Shown here in pieces: positions 18,340-27,393 of a DNA stretch of 64,000 nucleotides. Source of the stretch: Streptomyces sp. STR69. GTDB taxonomy: Bacteria; Actinomycetota; Actinomycetes; Streptomycetales; Streptomycetaceae. Numbering within the stretch: the stretch's first letter is position 1; every line of letters starts with the position of its first letter. The position numbers were made by a program, and so were the translations under genes. A model generated the notes under the pieces. It saw only the letters and a list, made by a program, of their open reading frames with translations, had not been told where the DNA came from and did no database searches. The DNA lies in assembly GCF_024519455.1 (NCBI RefSeq), contig NZ_JALJRY010000030.1, forward strand, positions 29,491 to 93,490, in the 5' to 3' direction.

Positions 18340-18465
18340 GCTTGCTTGCTCCAACGATCGGATATCGGCAACAGCCTCCCAGGGTCGTACGGCCCTCTTG
18401 GCGTCCACTTGGCGCGATGGCTTCGTTGATCTCCGCAGGCCCGTGGGAACGGCGTTTATCGTCTG

Positions 18466-18497
18466 TTGACTGGTCTGCACCACGGCTCGGGTAGATT
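18466..18497 (+). promoter_or_regulatory. Candidate promoter of the SARP gene (possibly leaderless mRNA)
   Basis: TTGACT at 18466-18471 and TAGATT at 18492-18497 fit -35 and -10 elements, although the 20-base spacer is long. The GTG start at 18506 would then coincide with the transcription start, and no ribosome site is visible, as in leaderless Streptomyces mRNAs. Confidence 0.35.
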
Positions 18498-18505
18498 CCC
18501 GCGCC

Positions 18506-21500
18506 GTGCTGCGTATTCGAGTCCTGGGTTCGTTGGGCGCCGATGACGAGGGGCGACCGGTCGGACTCGGTGCTCCGCGCCAACGGGCCGTGCTGGCGCT
18601 GCTGATCGCGGCCCGCGGCACCGTCGTACCCGTCGACCGGATCGCGGACGCGCTGTGGCGCGGCGCACCGCCGGACCGTGCCACGGTCTCCCTGCACACC
18701 TACGTGTCCCACCTGCGCCGCTCCCTCGAACCGGGCCGGCCGCCGCGCACCCCGGCGACCGTGCTGGTCACCTCGCCGCCCGGCTACGCCTTGCGGCTGC
18801 CCGAGGACGCGGTGGACGCGTGGCGCTTCGAGACCCGGGTGGCCCGCGCCCGGAACGCCCCGGCCGAGGAGGCCCGCGCCCTGCTCGCCGAGGCGCTCGC
18901 CTGGTGGCAGGGCCCGGCCTTCGCGGAACACGCGGACGAGGCATGGGCCGAGCCGGAGGTGACCCGCCTGACCGCGCTTCGCGCCGAGGCCCGCGAACTC
19001 GCCGTCGCCGCCGACCTGCGCACCGGACGCCCGGCCGAGGCGGTTCCGGCCGCCGAACTCCTCGTACGGGAAAGCCCGTTGCGGGAGGAGGGATGGCGGC
19101 TGCTCGCCCTCGCCCAGTGGGCCTGCGGACGACAGGCCGACGCCCTCGCCGCGCTGCGGGGCGCGACCCGGGTGCTGCGCGAGGAACTCGGCTGCGATCC
19201 CGGCCCGGCACTGACCGAACTGGAACAGGCGGTACTGAACGGACGGCTCGACGTGCTGCGCGCCCAGGTGCCCCACCACGGCGAACTGCCCGCCCCGTCA
19301 AGCGTGTTGGCCGACAGGCGTGGCGAGCACCCGCCCGGGTCCGACGCGTTCAGCGGCGAACCGGGCGCGGACACCGACCTCGTCCTGAGCCACGGCGGTG
19401 AACCACGCACCGGAGCCCCCCTCTTCGTGGGCCGTGACAGTGAACTGCACGCGGTCGACACCGCCGCGCGGGCCGCCCGGCGGCGGGGCGGTGTCGTGCT
19501 GGTCACCGGTGAGGCCGGGGCGGGCAAGTCCGCGCTGCTCGGGCGGGTCGAAGGGCGGCTGCGGTCGGCCGGATGGACGGTGGTGGTCGGGCGGTGCCCT
19601 CAGCACGAGGGCGCGCCGCCCGCCTGGGCCTGGGCGGAGGCGCTCGGTGCGCTGGCCCGCGAACTGCCGCCCACGCGCCCCGCCGAACTGGCCGTACTGC
19701 TGCGCGAGCAGGACAGCGGGGCCGTCACGACCCGGGACGAGGCGACCGCCGGCCGCTTCCGGATGCATCGCGACTTCGCCGCCTGGCTCCGCGCGGCGGC
19801 CGGTGAGTTCCCGCTCGCCGTCGTCCTGGAGGACCTGCACCGGGCAGACGGCGAGACCCTCGCCCTGCTCGAAGCCGCGTCCACCGTCACGGGCGTACCC
19901 CTGCTCACCGTCGCCAGCTACCGGCCCGCCGAGGCGGGGGAGCACCTGGGCAAGACCCTCGCCCACCTCGCCCCTGCCGCACCCCGGCGCATCGCACTGA
20001 GCGGTCTGGCCCCGCACGACGTGGCCACCGTGGTCGACGCCGTGTGCGGTGAACCGGTGGACCCGTGGACGGTCACGGCCCTCGCCGAACGGACCGGCGG
20101 CAACCCGTTCTACGTCCTGGAGAGCGCACGGCTGCTGGCCGGCGAGGGTGCCCTCGTCGCCGTCTCCGAGGTCCCGCAGGGCGTACGCGACGTCCTGCGC
20201 AGACGGCTCGCCCTGCTGCCCGCCACCGCCCGCTCGGCCCTGCGGCTCGCGGCGGTCGTGGGCCTGGAGGCCGATGCGACCGTCCTGGTCGACGCGGCCG
20301 ACGCCGACGAGGACGCCGTACTGGAGGGCCTCGACGCAGCCCTCGCCGCGGACCTGCTGACCGAGTCAGGACCCGGACGCGTCCGGTTCGTGCACGCGCT
20401 GGTCCGCGACACCGTGTACACCGACCTGTCCGGCGTACGACGGGCCCGGCTGCACGCCCGTATCGCGCAGGCGCTGCGCCGCCACCGGCCGCACGAACTC
20501 GCCGCCCTGGCCCACCACTTCGCGCACTCCGGCAGCACCGCGCACGCGCCCCTCGCCGTCGACTACGCGCTCCGCGCCGCCGAGGCGGCCGAACGGCGCT
20601 ACGCCCACGACGTCGCCGTGGACCTGATCCAGCAGGCGATCGAGACCCATACCGTGGCCACGGGACCGGCCGCCGAACCGGCTCAACTGGACGACACCGT
20701 AGGCCTGTTGGTGCGGCTGCTCGGCGCGCAGATCAGGGCCGGTTCCACCGACGCGGCCCGCCGCACCCGGCAGCGCGCCGTCGAACTCGCCGAACAGGCC
20801 GACCGGGGCGACCTGGTGGCCGCGGTCTACGGCGCCTGGACCGAACCCTCGCCCTGGCGCAGCAGACTGGAAAGCTTCTGCGACCGGACCACGCTGGAAC
20901 GCCTGGAACGCCTCGCCTCCGATCCCGGCCTCGACGACCCCACCCGCGCACGGGTGTTGCAGGTCTACGTCGAAGCGGTGGCGGCCGAGAACCCGCCGCA
21001 CGCCCTGGAGGCGGCCCGCACCCAACTGGCGCTGGCCCGCGCCAACGGCGAACCACGCCTGCTCGCCGCCGCGTTGATGATCTCGGCCAGGCTCCTTCCC
21101 CTGGAGACGCAGGCCGCCGCGCGGACCCCGCTGGTCGCCGAACTCCGCGGGCTCGCCCACGCGCACGACCTGCCCGCCTACCGCTGGGTCTGCGAACACC
21201 TCGACGGCATGACCGCCGGCACGCTCAACGACCCCGCCGCGGTACGCCGGCACACCGCGCTGGGACTCGAACTCGCCCACCGCTACCGCATGGTGTGGGC
21301 GCAGGGCCTGGGTGTCGCGACCTCGGCCATGCTGGCGACGGTCGCCGGCCGCTTCGACGCGGCGGAGGCCGGGTACGCCGAGGCCGACGTACTCCTGCGA
21401 CGCGTCGGCTCGCACCACGCCCGCGGACTGCGCACGCTGGGACTGGTCACCATCCGGCTCGCCCAGGACCGGGCGGCCGAGATCGAACCGGTGATGCGGA

Positions 21501-21946
21501 AGGTGTACGAGTCCGTCGGTGCCCCCGTCGGAGTGGCGCTCGCCCTCATCCTGGCCCGCCTCGGCAGACTGGACGAGTCACTCGCGGTGCGCTGCCCGCC
21601 GGAACCGGTGACGGACCATCTGCACGGCCTGGAACTCGACTTCCGCGCCCAACTCGCGGTACTCCACGGTGACTTGGACATGGCGTCGGCACTGGTCCCG
21701 CAGCTGCTGCCGGTCCGTGACCAGCTCGCCGGCGCGGCCGGAGCCGCCTATGCGACCCGCCCCCTCGCCCACGCCCTCGCCGACCTCTACCGGCTCCTGG
21801 GCGAGGACGGTCCGGCGGCCGACAACTACACCCTGGCCGAGCACATCGCCCTCGCCTGGGGCTCGCCCCACCTGGCCGACCGGGCCCGCGAGGCGATGGC
21901 GGCCCTGGCGGCAGCGCGGGCAGGACGCCGGACGTTCGCGACGTAG
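18506..21946 (+). CDS. Large SARP/BTAD-ATPase transcriptional regulator
   Basis: 1,146 residues. Order: OmpR-type winged helix (about 1-95; APRQRAVLALL, VSHLRRSLEP), BTAD helical domain (about 100-250), then an AAA/NACHT-like ATPase with P-loop GEAGAGKS at 335-342 and a Walker B-like VVLEDLHRAD near 440, then a long helical TPR-like region to the C-terminus. There is no C-terminal LuxR helix-turn-helix. This is the AfsR/large-SARP plan; such proteins activate nearby or global secondary-metabolism genes. It starts at GTG 18506, probably on a leaderless transcript. Its target is unknown; the condensation operon at 1-7453 lies about 11 kb away. Confidence 0.9.
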   Translation: MLRIRVLGSLGADDEGRPVGLGAPRQRAVLALLIAARGTVVPVDRIADALWRGAPPDRATVSLHTYVSHLRRSLEPGRPPRTPATVLVTSPPGYALRLPEDAVDAWRFETRVARARNAPAEEARALLAEALAWWQGPAFAEHADEAWAEPEVTRLTALRAEARELAVAADLRTGRPAEAVPAAELLVRESPLREEGWRLLALAQWACGRQADALAALRGATRVLREELGCDPGPALTELEQAVLNGRLDVLRAQVPHHGELPAPSSVLADRRGEHPPGSDAFSGEPGADTDLVLSHGGEPRTGAPLFVGRDSELHAVDTAARAARRRGGVVLVTGEAGAGKSALLGRVEGRLRSAGWTVVVGRCPQHEGAPPAWAWAEALGALARELPPTRPAELAVLLREQDSGAVTTRDEATAGRFRMHRDFAAWLRAAAGEFPLAVVLEDLHRADGETLALLEAASTVTGVPLLTVASYRPAEAGEHLGKTLAHLAPAAPRRIALSGLAPHDVATVVDAVCGEPVDPWTVTALAERTGGNPFYVLESARLLAGEGALVAVSEVPQGVRDVLRRRLALLPATARSALRLAAVVGLEADATVLVDAADADEDAVLEGLDAALAADLLTESGPGRVRFVHALVRDTVYTDLSGVRRARLHARIAQALRRHRPHELAALAHHFAHSGSTAHAPLAVDYALRAAEAAERRYAHDVAVDLIQQAIETHTVATGPAAEPAQLDDTVGLLVRLLGAQIRAGSTDAARRTRQRAVELAEQADRGDLVAAVYGAWTEPSPWRSRLESFCDRTTLERLERLASDPGLDDPTRARVLQVYVEAVAAENPPHALEAARTQLALARANGEPRLLAAALMISARLLPLETQAAARTPLVAELRGLAHAHDLPAYRWVCEHLDGMTAGTLNDPAAVRRHTALGLELAHRYRMVWAQGLGVATSAMLATVAGRFDAAEAGYAEADVLLRRVGSHHARGLRTLGLVTIRLAQDRAAEIEPVMRKVYESVGAPVGVALALILARLGRLDESLAVRCPPEPVTDHLHGLELDFRAQLAVLHGDLDMASALVPQLLPVRDQLAGAAGAAYATRPLAHALADLYRLLGEDGPAADNYTLAEHIALAWGSPHLADRAREAMAALAAARAGRRTFAT

Positions 21947-21977
21947 GACGAGCGAGGAGCCGTAGCGCTGCCCCTTC

Positions 21978-22877
21978 TCATCCCTGCCCGGTCAGCAGCC
22001 TGCGCGGATTGGCGATGCGGAAGGCGTACGCCGCCGCTCCGCCCAGCCCGTGACCCGGATGCCGCGGCGGCTCGGCGTACGGCCGGTCCGAGCCCTGGAC
22101 CACGGCGTTCACACCGAGGGCGCGGACGGTCGCCTCGACGGCGGTCGGGCCGTAGGACGACGTCTCGACGAACACCCCGAGGTCGGCCCGCCCGGGTCCG
22201 CCGCCCCGGGCGGCCAGCCGTTCCCCGTGCAGCGGGGCGAGTCCGGCCAGCAGGGCGAAGCACACCCGCAGGCCCGGATGGCGCGGCCGGCCGAAGGCGT
22301 GGAAGGCGTACCAGGCGGCGTGCATCTGCTGGACGTACGGCACCATCGCGGGCCACCAGCCGGGGTCCGCCGAGGAGCCCACCGCGGGCCCCGGGTGGAC
22401 GAGGAGAGGGAGGCCGCGCTCTTCGAGCAGGTCGAGGAGCGGGGCGCAGCGGTCGTAACCGGCCGCGTCCGCAAGGGAGTTGGCGGGGAGCTGGAGACCG
22501 GCGAAGCCGCGGTCGAGGTCCTTCGCGGTCGCCGTCGCGTCGATGTCCCGCACACAGGCAGCGGCCCAGGCGCCGAACGGCTCGGGCAGCGCCGCCGCGC
22601 CGTCGTGGTAGGCGTCGAGCAGCGGCCGTGCCTCTTCCGCGGGCAGCCACTCCACGCCGATCGGGGCGGACAGCGAAACGAGCACCCGGTCGAGACCGTC
22701 GGCGGCGGCGAGTTCCGCGCGCCGGGCGATGTCATGGTCGGTCGGCGATATTTCGAAGGGCGGTTCACCGTCCAGGAACAGGGTCCAGCCGTCCAGATAC
22801 GGCGGTTCGCGGCGGGCCCGCAGCGCCGTCACCAGCGAGGGGGTCCACAGATGCTGGTGTACGTCGACGTTGGTCAT
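21978..22877 (-). CDS. Amidohydrolase_2-type metal-dependent hydrolase
   Basis: 299 residues of the TIM-barrel amidohydrolase superfamily. The HxH metal motif is at the N-terminus (DVHQHLW), with a conserved His in LLVHPGPAVG and the terminal Asp in GSDRPYAEPP. Members hydrolyse or decarboxylate aromatic and lactone substrates; the substrate is not evident. ATG 22877 has GGGAGAAG upstream. It converges on the SARP gene and diverges from the MFS transporter at 23082, which may share control or export a related compound. Confidence 0.85.
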   Translation of the reverse strand: MTNVDVHQHLWTPSLVTALRARREPPYLDGWTLFLDGEPPFEISPTDHDIARRAELAAADGLDRVLVSLSAPIGVEWLPAEEARPLLDAYHDGAAALPEPFGAWAAACVRDIDATATAKDLDRGFAGLQLPANSLADAAGYDRCAPLLDLLEERGLPLLVHPGPAVGSSADPGWWPAMVPYVQQMHAAWYAFHAFGRPRHPGLRVCFALLAGLAPLHGERLAARGGGPGRADLGVFVETSSYGPTAVEATVRALGVNAVVQGSDRPYAEPPRHPGHGLGGAAAYAFRIANPRRLLTGQG

Positions 22878-23081
22878 GTCGCTTCTCCCGCCAAGGCGTT
22901 GAGTGTGCCGTCGACGACTACCACGGTCACCCATGGTCTCTCCCCATGTCCTGTCATGAGTGAACCTAGCGGCTCGGCCGCTGATGATCGAGTGGTGGGG
23001 AGCGGGGGCCGGGCGTACCGTCGAACGGTGAGCATCCGGTGGGCGTGACCGTCCACTGACCTCTCGCGAGTGCGAAGCACC

Positions 23082-24638
23082 ATGAGCAGCGGCCCTCGGC
23101 AAGTCTCCCCAGCGCAGACCGCCACCACCCGGGACACGGGCGGTGGCGGAAACACCATGGCGCTGCTGGTGATCGCCTCCTGTCAGCTGATGGTGGTCCT
23201 CGACATCACCATCGTGAACATCGCGCTCCCGCACATCCAGAGCGCGCTGGGGTTCTCCACCACCAGCCTGGCCTGGGTCGTCAACGCCTACACCCTCACC
23301 TTCGGCGGTCTGCTGCTGCTCGGCGGCAGGGCCGGTGACATCCTCGGCCGGCGGCGGGTGTTCGTGTTCGGCGTGCTGCTCTTCGTGCTCGCGTCCCTGC
23401 TCGGCGGGTTGTCCCAGAACTCCGGCGAACTCCTCGCCGCCCGTGCCCTCCAGGGCGTCGGCGGTGCCATCGCCTCGCCGACCTCCCTCGCCCTCATCAG
23501 TACGACGTTCCGCGAAGGACCGGAGCGCAACCGGGCGTTCGGGGTCTTCGCCGGTGTCTCGGCGGGCGGCGGCGCGATCGGGCTGCTGATGGGCGGGATC
23601 CTCGTCGAGTGGCTGAACTGGCGGTGGGTGCTCTTCGTCAACGTGCCCATCGGACTGCTCATCGTCCTCGCCACCCCGCGCTGGATCCGCGAGTCGGAAC
23701 GCCACCCGGGCCACTTCGACATCACCGGCGCGCTGACCTCCACCGTGGGCATGGTGCTGCTGGTGTACGGCTTCATCCGGGCCGCGCAGGAGGGCTGGGG
23801 GGACTGGCTCACCCTGGCCTCGTTCGGCGCGGCCGTCGTCGTCCTGGCCGGGTTCGTCCTGGTCGAGCGGCGCTCCCGGCAGCCGATCACCCCGCTGCAC
23901 ATGTTCCGCGACCGCAACCGGGCGGGCACGTACGCGATCATGCTGTGCCTCTCCGCGGCGATCTTCGGCATGTTCTTCTTCCTCACCCTCTTCGTGCAGG
24001 ACGTGCTGGGCTTCAGCCCGCTCATGGCCGGCTTCGCCTTCCTGCCGGTCAGTGCCGTGATCGCGGTCGGCGCGGGCCTGGCCTCGCGGTTCCTGCCGAC
24101 CTACGGGCCGAAGCCGTTCATGGTGGTGGGCGCGATCCTCGCCGCCGGGGGCCTGTCGTGGCTGACGCTGACGGACGTCCACTCCACCTACGCGGGCAGT
24201 GTGCTCGGCCCGATGCTGGTGTTCAGCCTGGGCATGGGCATGGAGTTCGTCTCGCTGACCCTGATGGCGCTCTCCGACGTCCCCGTCCAGGAGACCGGCG
24301 CTGCCTCCGGACTCCTCAACGCCATGCAGCAGGTGGGTGGTTCGCTCGGGCTGTCCATCCTGGTCACGATGTTCGGCACGGCCAGCAGGAACGAGGCGAA
24401 GGACCAGATCCCCGCGTTCCTGTCCCGGGCGACCCCGGCCGAGCGCATCCGTTTCCGGCGCACCGGCCAACTCCCGGGTATCTGGGGCGATCACGTCCTC
24501 ACCGCCGGGGTCTCGGCCGCGTTCGTCATGGCGGCGATCTTCACCGTCGTCGCCGCGCTGATCGCCGTCGTCGTCATCCAGGTCCGGCCCTCCGACCTGG
24601 AACGCCTCAAGGGTGGCACGGGAGTCGGCCCGGTCTGA
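23082..24638 (+). CDS. DHA2-family (EmrB/QacA-type) 14-helix MFS drug exporter
   Basis: 518 residues with about 14 hydrophobic helices. Helix 1 carries the DHA2 motif LDITIVNIALP; motif A-like GGRAGDILGRRRVF follows helix 2, and motif C-like glycine-rich sequence (GVSAGGGAIGLLMGG) lies in helix 5. These proton-driven exporters remove drugs, dyes or natural products. ATG 23082 is used; an in-frame GTG at 23070 is possible. No TetR or MarR repressor is next to it, but a hydrolase is divergent upstream. Confidence 0.9.
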   Translation: MSSGPRQVSPAQTATTRDTGGGGNTMALLVIASCQLMVVLDITIVNIALPHIQSALGFSTTSLAWVVNAYTLTFGGLLLLGGRAGDILGRRRVFVFGVLLFVLASLLGGLSQNSGELLAARALQGVGGAIASPTSLALISTTFREGPERNRAFGVFAGVSAGGGAIGLLMGGILVEWLNWRWVLFVNVPIGLLIVLATPRWIRESERHPGHFDITGALTSTVGMVLLVYGFIRAAQEGWGDWLTLASFGAAVVVLAGFVLVERRSRQPITPLHMFRDRNRAGTYAIMLCLSAAIFGMFFFLTLFVQDVLGFSPLMAGFAFLPVSAVIAVGAGLASRFLPTYGPKPFMVVGAILAAGGLSWLTLTDVHSTYAGSVLGPMLVFSLGMGMEFVSLTLMALSDVPVQETGAASGLLNAMQQVGGSLGLSILVTMFGTASRNEAKDQIPAFLSRATPAERIRFRRTGQLPGIWGDHVLTAGVSAAFVMAAIFTVVAALIAVVVIQVRPSDLERLKGGTGVGPV

Positions 24639-24641
24639 GCG

Positions 24642-26492
24642 TCAACTCCCGTGATACGGCGGCTCCTTCGGGATCCGCTGCTCGAACCACACCACCTTGC
24701 CGGTGCTCAGCCGTGTCGCCCCCCAGCGCTGCGCGAGCCGGTCCACGAGGAACAGTCCGCGACCGCCCTCGTCACCCGGCCCCGCCTCCCGCATCCGGGG
24801 CACCTGGGGCGAGTCGTCGGTCACCTCGCAGCGCAGCACGTCGGTGCGCAGCAGCCGTAGGGAGATCGGCCGCGAGGCGTACCGCACGGCGTTCGTGACG
24901 ACCTCGCTGACCATGAGTTCCGTGGTGTCGAGCAGGGTGTCCAGGCCCCAGCGGCGCAGCACCCGGCGGGTCAGCCTGCGGGCCTGGCCGGCGGTGAGCG
25001 GGTGCGGGTCGAGGTGCCAGTAGCCGACGCTGTCCGGCGGGAAGCCCTCGAAGCGGGCGGTGAGCAGCGCGATGTCGTCGTCGCGGGGACCCGGCGCCAG
25101 CGCGGCGAGGATGCGGTCGCACAGCCGCTCCAGCGAGGACAGCCGGTGCCCGTGCCGGGTGGACTGGAGGTGGGTGCGCAGGGCCTCGACGCCCGTCCCC
25201 ACGTCCATGTCCCGGGACTCGACCAGGCCGTCGGTGTAGAGCACCAGGGTGGTGCCGGTGGGCGCGGGCATCTCCACCGACTCGAAGACGACCCCGCCGA
25301 CACCGATCGGCGCGCCCGGCGGGACCCGCAGGACCTCCGCGTGGCCGTTGGGGCGCAGCAGCACCGCGGGCGGATGGCCGGCGTTGGCCATGAGGAGGCG
25401 GTGCGAGATCGGGTCGTAGATCGCGTACAGACAGGTCGCGATGTGGTCGCTGCCGAGCCGCTGGGCCTGTTCGTCGAGGTGGTGCAGCACCTCGTGCGGG
25501 GGCAGGTCGAGACCGGCGAGGGTCTGCACGATGGTGCGCAGCTGGCCCATGATCGCCGCCGAGGTCATGGAGTGGCCCATGACGTCGCCGACGATCAGCG
25601 CGACCCGGTTGCCGGGCAGCGGTATCGCGTCGTACCAGTCGCCGCCGACCTGCGCGGTCTTCGACGCGGGCAGATAGCGGCTGGCCAGCTGGACACCGGT
25701 CGGCTCGGGCAGCGAGGACGGGAGCATCGTGTGCTGCAGCGTGTCCGCGACGGAGGCCTCGTGTCCGTACATCACCGCCTTCTGGACGCCGATCGCCGTG
25801 TGCGTGGCCAGTTGGGAGGCGACGAGCAGATCGTCGCCGGTGAACACGGAACGGTCGGGTCGGCGCAGCAGCACGACGGTGCCCATGACGTGGTGGCGGC
25901 CGTGCAGCGGGGCGATGATCAGCCTCCGGCCCTGGGGCAGCGTCCCCGGGGCGCTCGCCGTGGGCCCCAGCAGTTCGGCCACCGCGGGCCCGATGTCGTC
26001 CGCGTCGCCGAAGGCTGGCTGCCCGGCCAGCAGCAGCTTCGAGAGCCGGCCGTCGAGCGTCGGCTGCACCCGGTCGGTCACGTCCGCGTACTCCGCGTGC
26101 GGCATCAGCAGCGCCGTCCTCGCCTCCGGTGCCCGGTCGATGCTGTGCAGCTGCAGGACGACGGGCGCGGACGACTTCTCGTCCCCGACGGGCAGCGGAT
26201 CGTGCAGGTGGATGACGATGGCGTCCGCGAAGGCGGGCACCGCCGCCCACCGCAGCTCCCGCAGTGTCTCGTCCAGGTCCATCCCGCGGGCGATCCGCCG
26301 GGTCGCCACGTCCAGGTACTGCAGCCGGTCGGTCTGCGGCACGGCCGCGAGAGGCACCCGGTCCCATCCCGGATCCGGCGGCGGGACCGGGGCCGGGCCG
26401 CTCGCCGAACCGCCTCGCCGGGCGGTTCCGGCGGGGCCTTCGCGGGGGCTGTGTGGCTCCGTCACGCTTCGTCCCGTCCACTGGTGCGGCAC
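24642..26492 (-). CDS. SpoIIE-type PP2C phosphatase with GAF and anti-sigma kinase domains
   Basis: 616 residues: N-terminal region with a GAF-like sensor (about 60-240), PP2C/SpoIIE phosphatase (about 270-480; VGGDWYDAIPL, VGDVMGHSMTSAA, LYTDGLVESRD), and an RsbW-like HATPase_c domain (about 500-610; ELMVSEVVTNAVRYA, GGRGLFLVDRLAQRWG). Such proteins act on anti-anti-sigma factors to tune alternative sigma factors under stress. It starts at ATG 26492; GTG 26465, with GGGACGAAG upstream, is a credible alternative. It is convergent with the MFS gene, with three bases between. Confidence 0.92.
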   Translation of the reverse strand: MPHQWTGRSVTEPHSPREGPAGTARRGGSASGPAPVPPPDPGWDRVPLAAVPQTDRLQYLDVATRRIARGMDLDETLRELRWAAVPAFADAIVIHLHDPLPVGDEKSSAPVVLQLHSIDRAPEARTALLMPHAEYADVTDRVQPTLDGRLSKLLLAGQPAFGDADDIGPAVAELLGPTASAPGTLPQGRRLIIAPLHGRHHVMGTVVLLRRPDRSVFTGDDLLVASQLATHTAIGVQKAVMYGHEASVADTLQHTMLPSSLPEPTGVQLASRYLPASKTAQVGGDWYDAIPLPGNRVALIVGDVMGHSMTSAAIMGQLRTIVQTLAGLDLPPHEVLHHLDEQAQRLGSDHIATCLYAIYDPISHRLLMANAGHPPAVLLRPNGHAEVLRVPPGAPIGVGGVVFESVEMPAPTGTTLVLYTDGLVESRDMDVGTGVEALRTHLQSTRHGHRLSSLERLCDRILAALAPGPRDDDIALLTARFEGFPPDSVGYWHLDPHPLTAGQARRLTRRVLRRWGLDTLLDTTELMVSEVVTNAVRYASRPISLRLLRTDVLRCEVTDDSPQVPRMREAGPGDEGGRGLFLVDRLAQRWGATRLSTGKVVWFEQRIPKEPPYHGS

Positions 26493-26516
26493 TGCCGCCG
26501 GGTCGGTGCTACGGCC

Positions 26517-27197
26517 TCAGTCGCGCCGTCGGCAGCAGAGGAAGACCTGTTCCTCGGGCGGGACGTCGGCCACCGCCGGGGCGTAGGTGTAGGAGGTCTC
26601 CTTCACGATCTCGAAGTCCGCGTCGTCCAGGATCTTGTGCAGGTCGTCGAGGAGGTAGCCGGAGACCCTGATCGTGTTGCCGAGGAAGGGGATCGCGAAG
26701 TCGTCCACATGGGCCTCCACCATCGACAGGGCAAACAGACCGCCCGGGGTCAGCAGGTGGTGGATCGTGCGCAGGGCGAGGGGGATCTCCGCGCGCGGCA
26801 GCATCAGCAGGGAGAAGAACGCGGCGACGCCGTCGAAACGGCCCAGGTCGGTCGGGCCGCCCGGGCGCAGGTCGGCCAGGTCCAGCTGGTGGAACGTGCC
26901 GGCCGGGACGTACTTCTGCGCCAGCTCCACCATCCGCCGGGACAGGTCCACGCCCACGAGCTCGAAGCCCGCCTCCGCCAGCTGCCGGGCGGTGGGCACA
27001 CCGGTGCCGCAGCCGAGGTCCAGCACCCGGGAGCCCGGGCCGAGGGACTCGACCAGCCAGTCACCGGCGGCGATCTGGCCCTCCTTGTGCGGGAAGGCCT
27101 CGTCGTAGCGGTCCCCGATGGCGTCGAAGGCCTCGGCCTGACCCGAGCGGTCGAGCCGCAGGCTGCCGTATTCGGCCCCGTCGTTCGCTCTGCTCAC
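26517..27197 (-). CDS. Class I SAM-dependent methyltransferase
   Basis: 226 residues with motif I VLDLGCGTGVPTARQLA, acidic motif ELVGVDLS and LLTPGGLFALSMVE. It resembles small-molecule or quinone-type methyltransferases; the substrate is unknown. GTG start 27197 with AAAGG nine bases upstream. Two copies of a nine-base repeat lie exactly 20 bases apart upstream of it (27236-27264). Confidence 0.85.
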   Translation of the reverse strand: MSRANDGAEYGSLRLDRSGQAEAFDAIGDRYDEAFPHKEGQIAAGDWLVESLGPGSRVLDLGCGTGVPTARQLAEAGFELVGVDLSRRMVELAQKYVPAGTFHQLDLADLRPGGPTDLGRFDGVAAFFSLLMLPRAEIPLALRTIHHLLTPGGLFALSMVEAHVDDFAIPFLGNTIRVSGYLLDDLHKILDDADFEIVKETSYTYAPAVADVPPEEQVFLCCRRRD

Positions 27198-27235
27198 TGA
27201 AGTGGCCTTTCATCCGCGCATAGAGGATTGTCCCA

Positions 27236-27264
27236 CAAGTGGGGAAAGTGCGTTTCAAGTGGGG
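27236..27264. promoter_or_regulatory. Nine-base direct repeat, 20-base period, upstream of the methyltransferase
   Basis: CAAGTGGGG occurs at 27236-27244 and 27256-27264, so equivalent bases are 20 apart, about two helical turns. It lies 39 to 67 bases upstream of the methyltransferase start, a position suited to an activator or repressor. The binding protein is unknown. Confidence 0.4.
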
Positions 27265-27270
27265 GAACGC

Positions 27271-27300
27271 CGTGAGGGGTGCCCTGGGGCACCCCTCACG
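27271..27300 (-). terminator. Strong hairpin terminator after the TerD-domain gene
   Basis: A perfect 13-base-pair stem (CGTGAGGGGTGCC and its complement) with a four-base loop, about 95 bases past the stop of the TerD-domain gene on the minus strand and before the methyltransferase. No U-tract, as usual in Streptomyces. Confidence 0.75.
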
Positions 27301-27393
27301 CAACGTCGGGGGCGAGGAAAGCGAGCGGACTAAATTCATTAGGAAGATGAGAAGGAAGTCCGTTCATGGCCTCGCCACGGCCGACGATAGCAG

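Noticed and set aside
16727..19279. An 850-codon minus-strand frame
   Set aside because: Only its last 305 codons are protein-like; upstream it runs antisense to other genes. The ATG at 17644 is the real start.
21978..24494. An 838-codon minus-strand frame
   Set aside because: Only the part from ATG 22877 onwards is the amidohydrolase; the rest is antisense to the MFS exporter.
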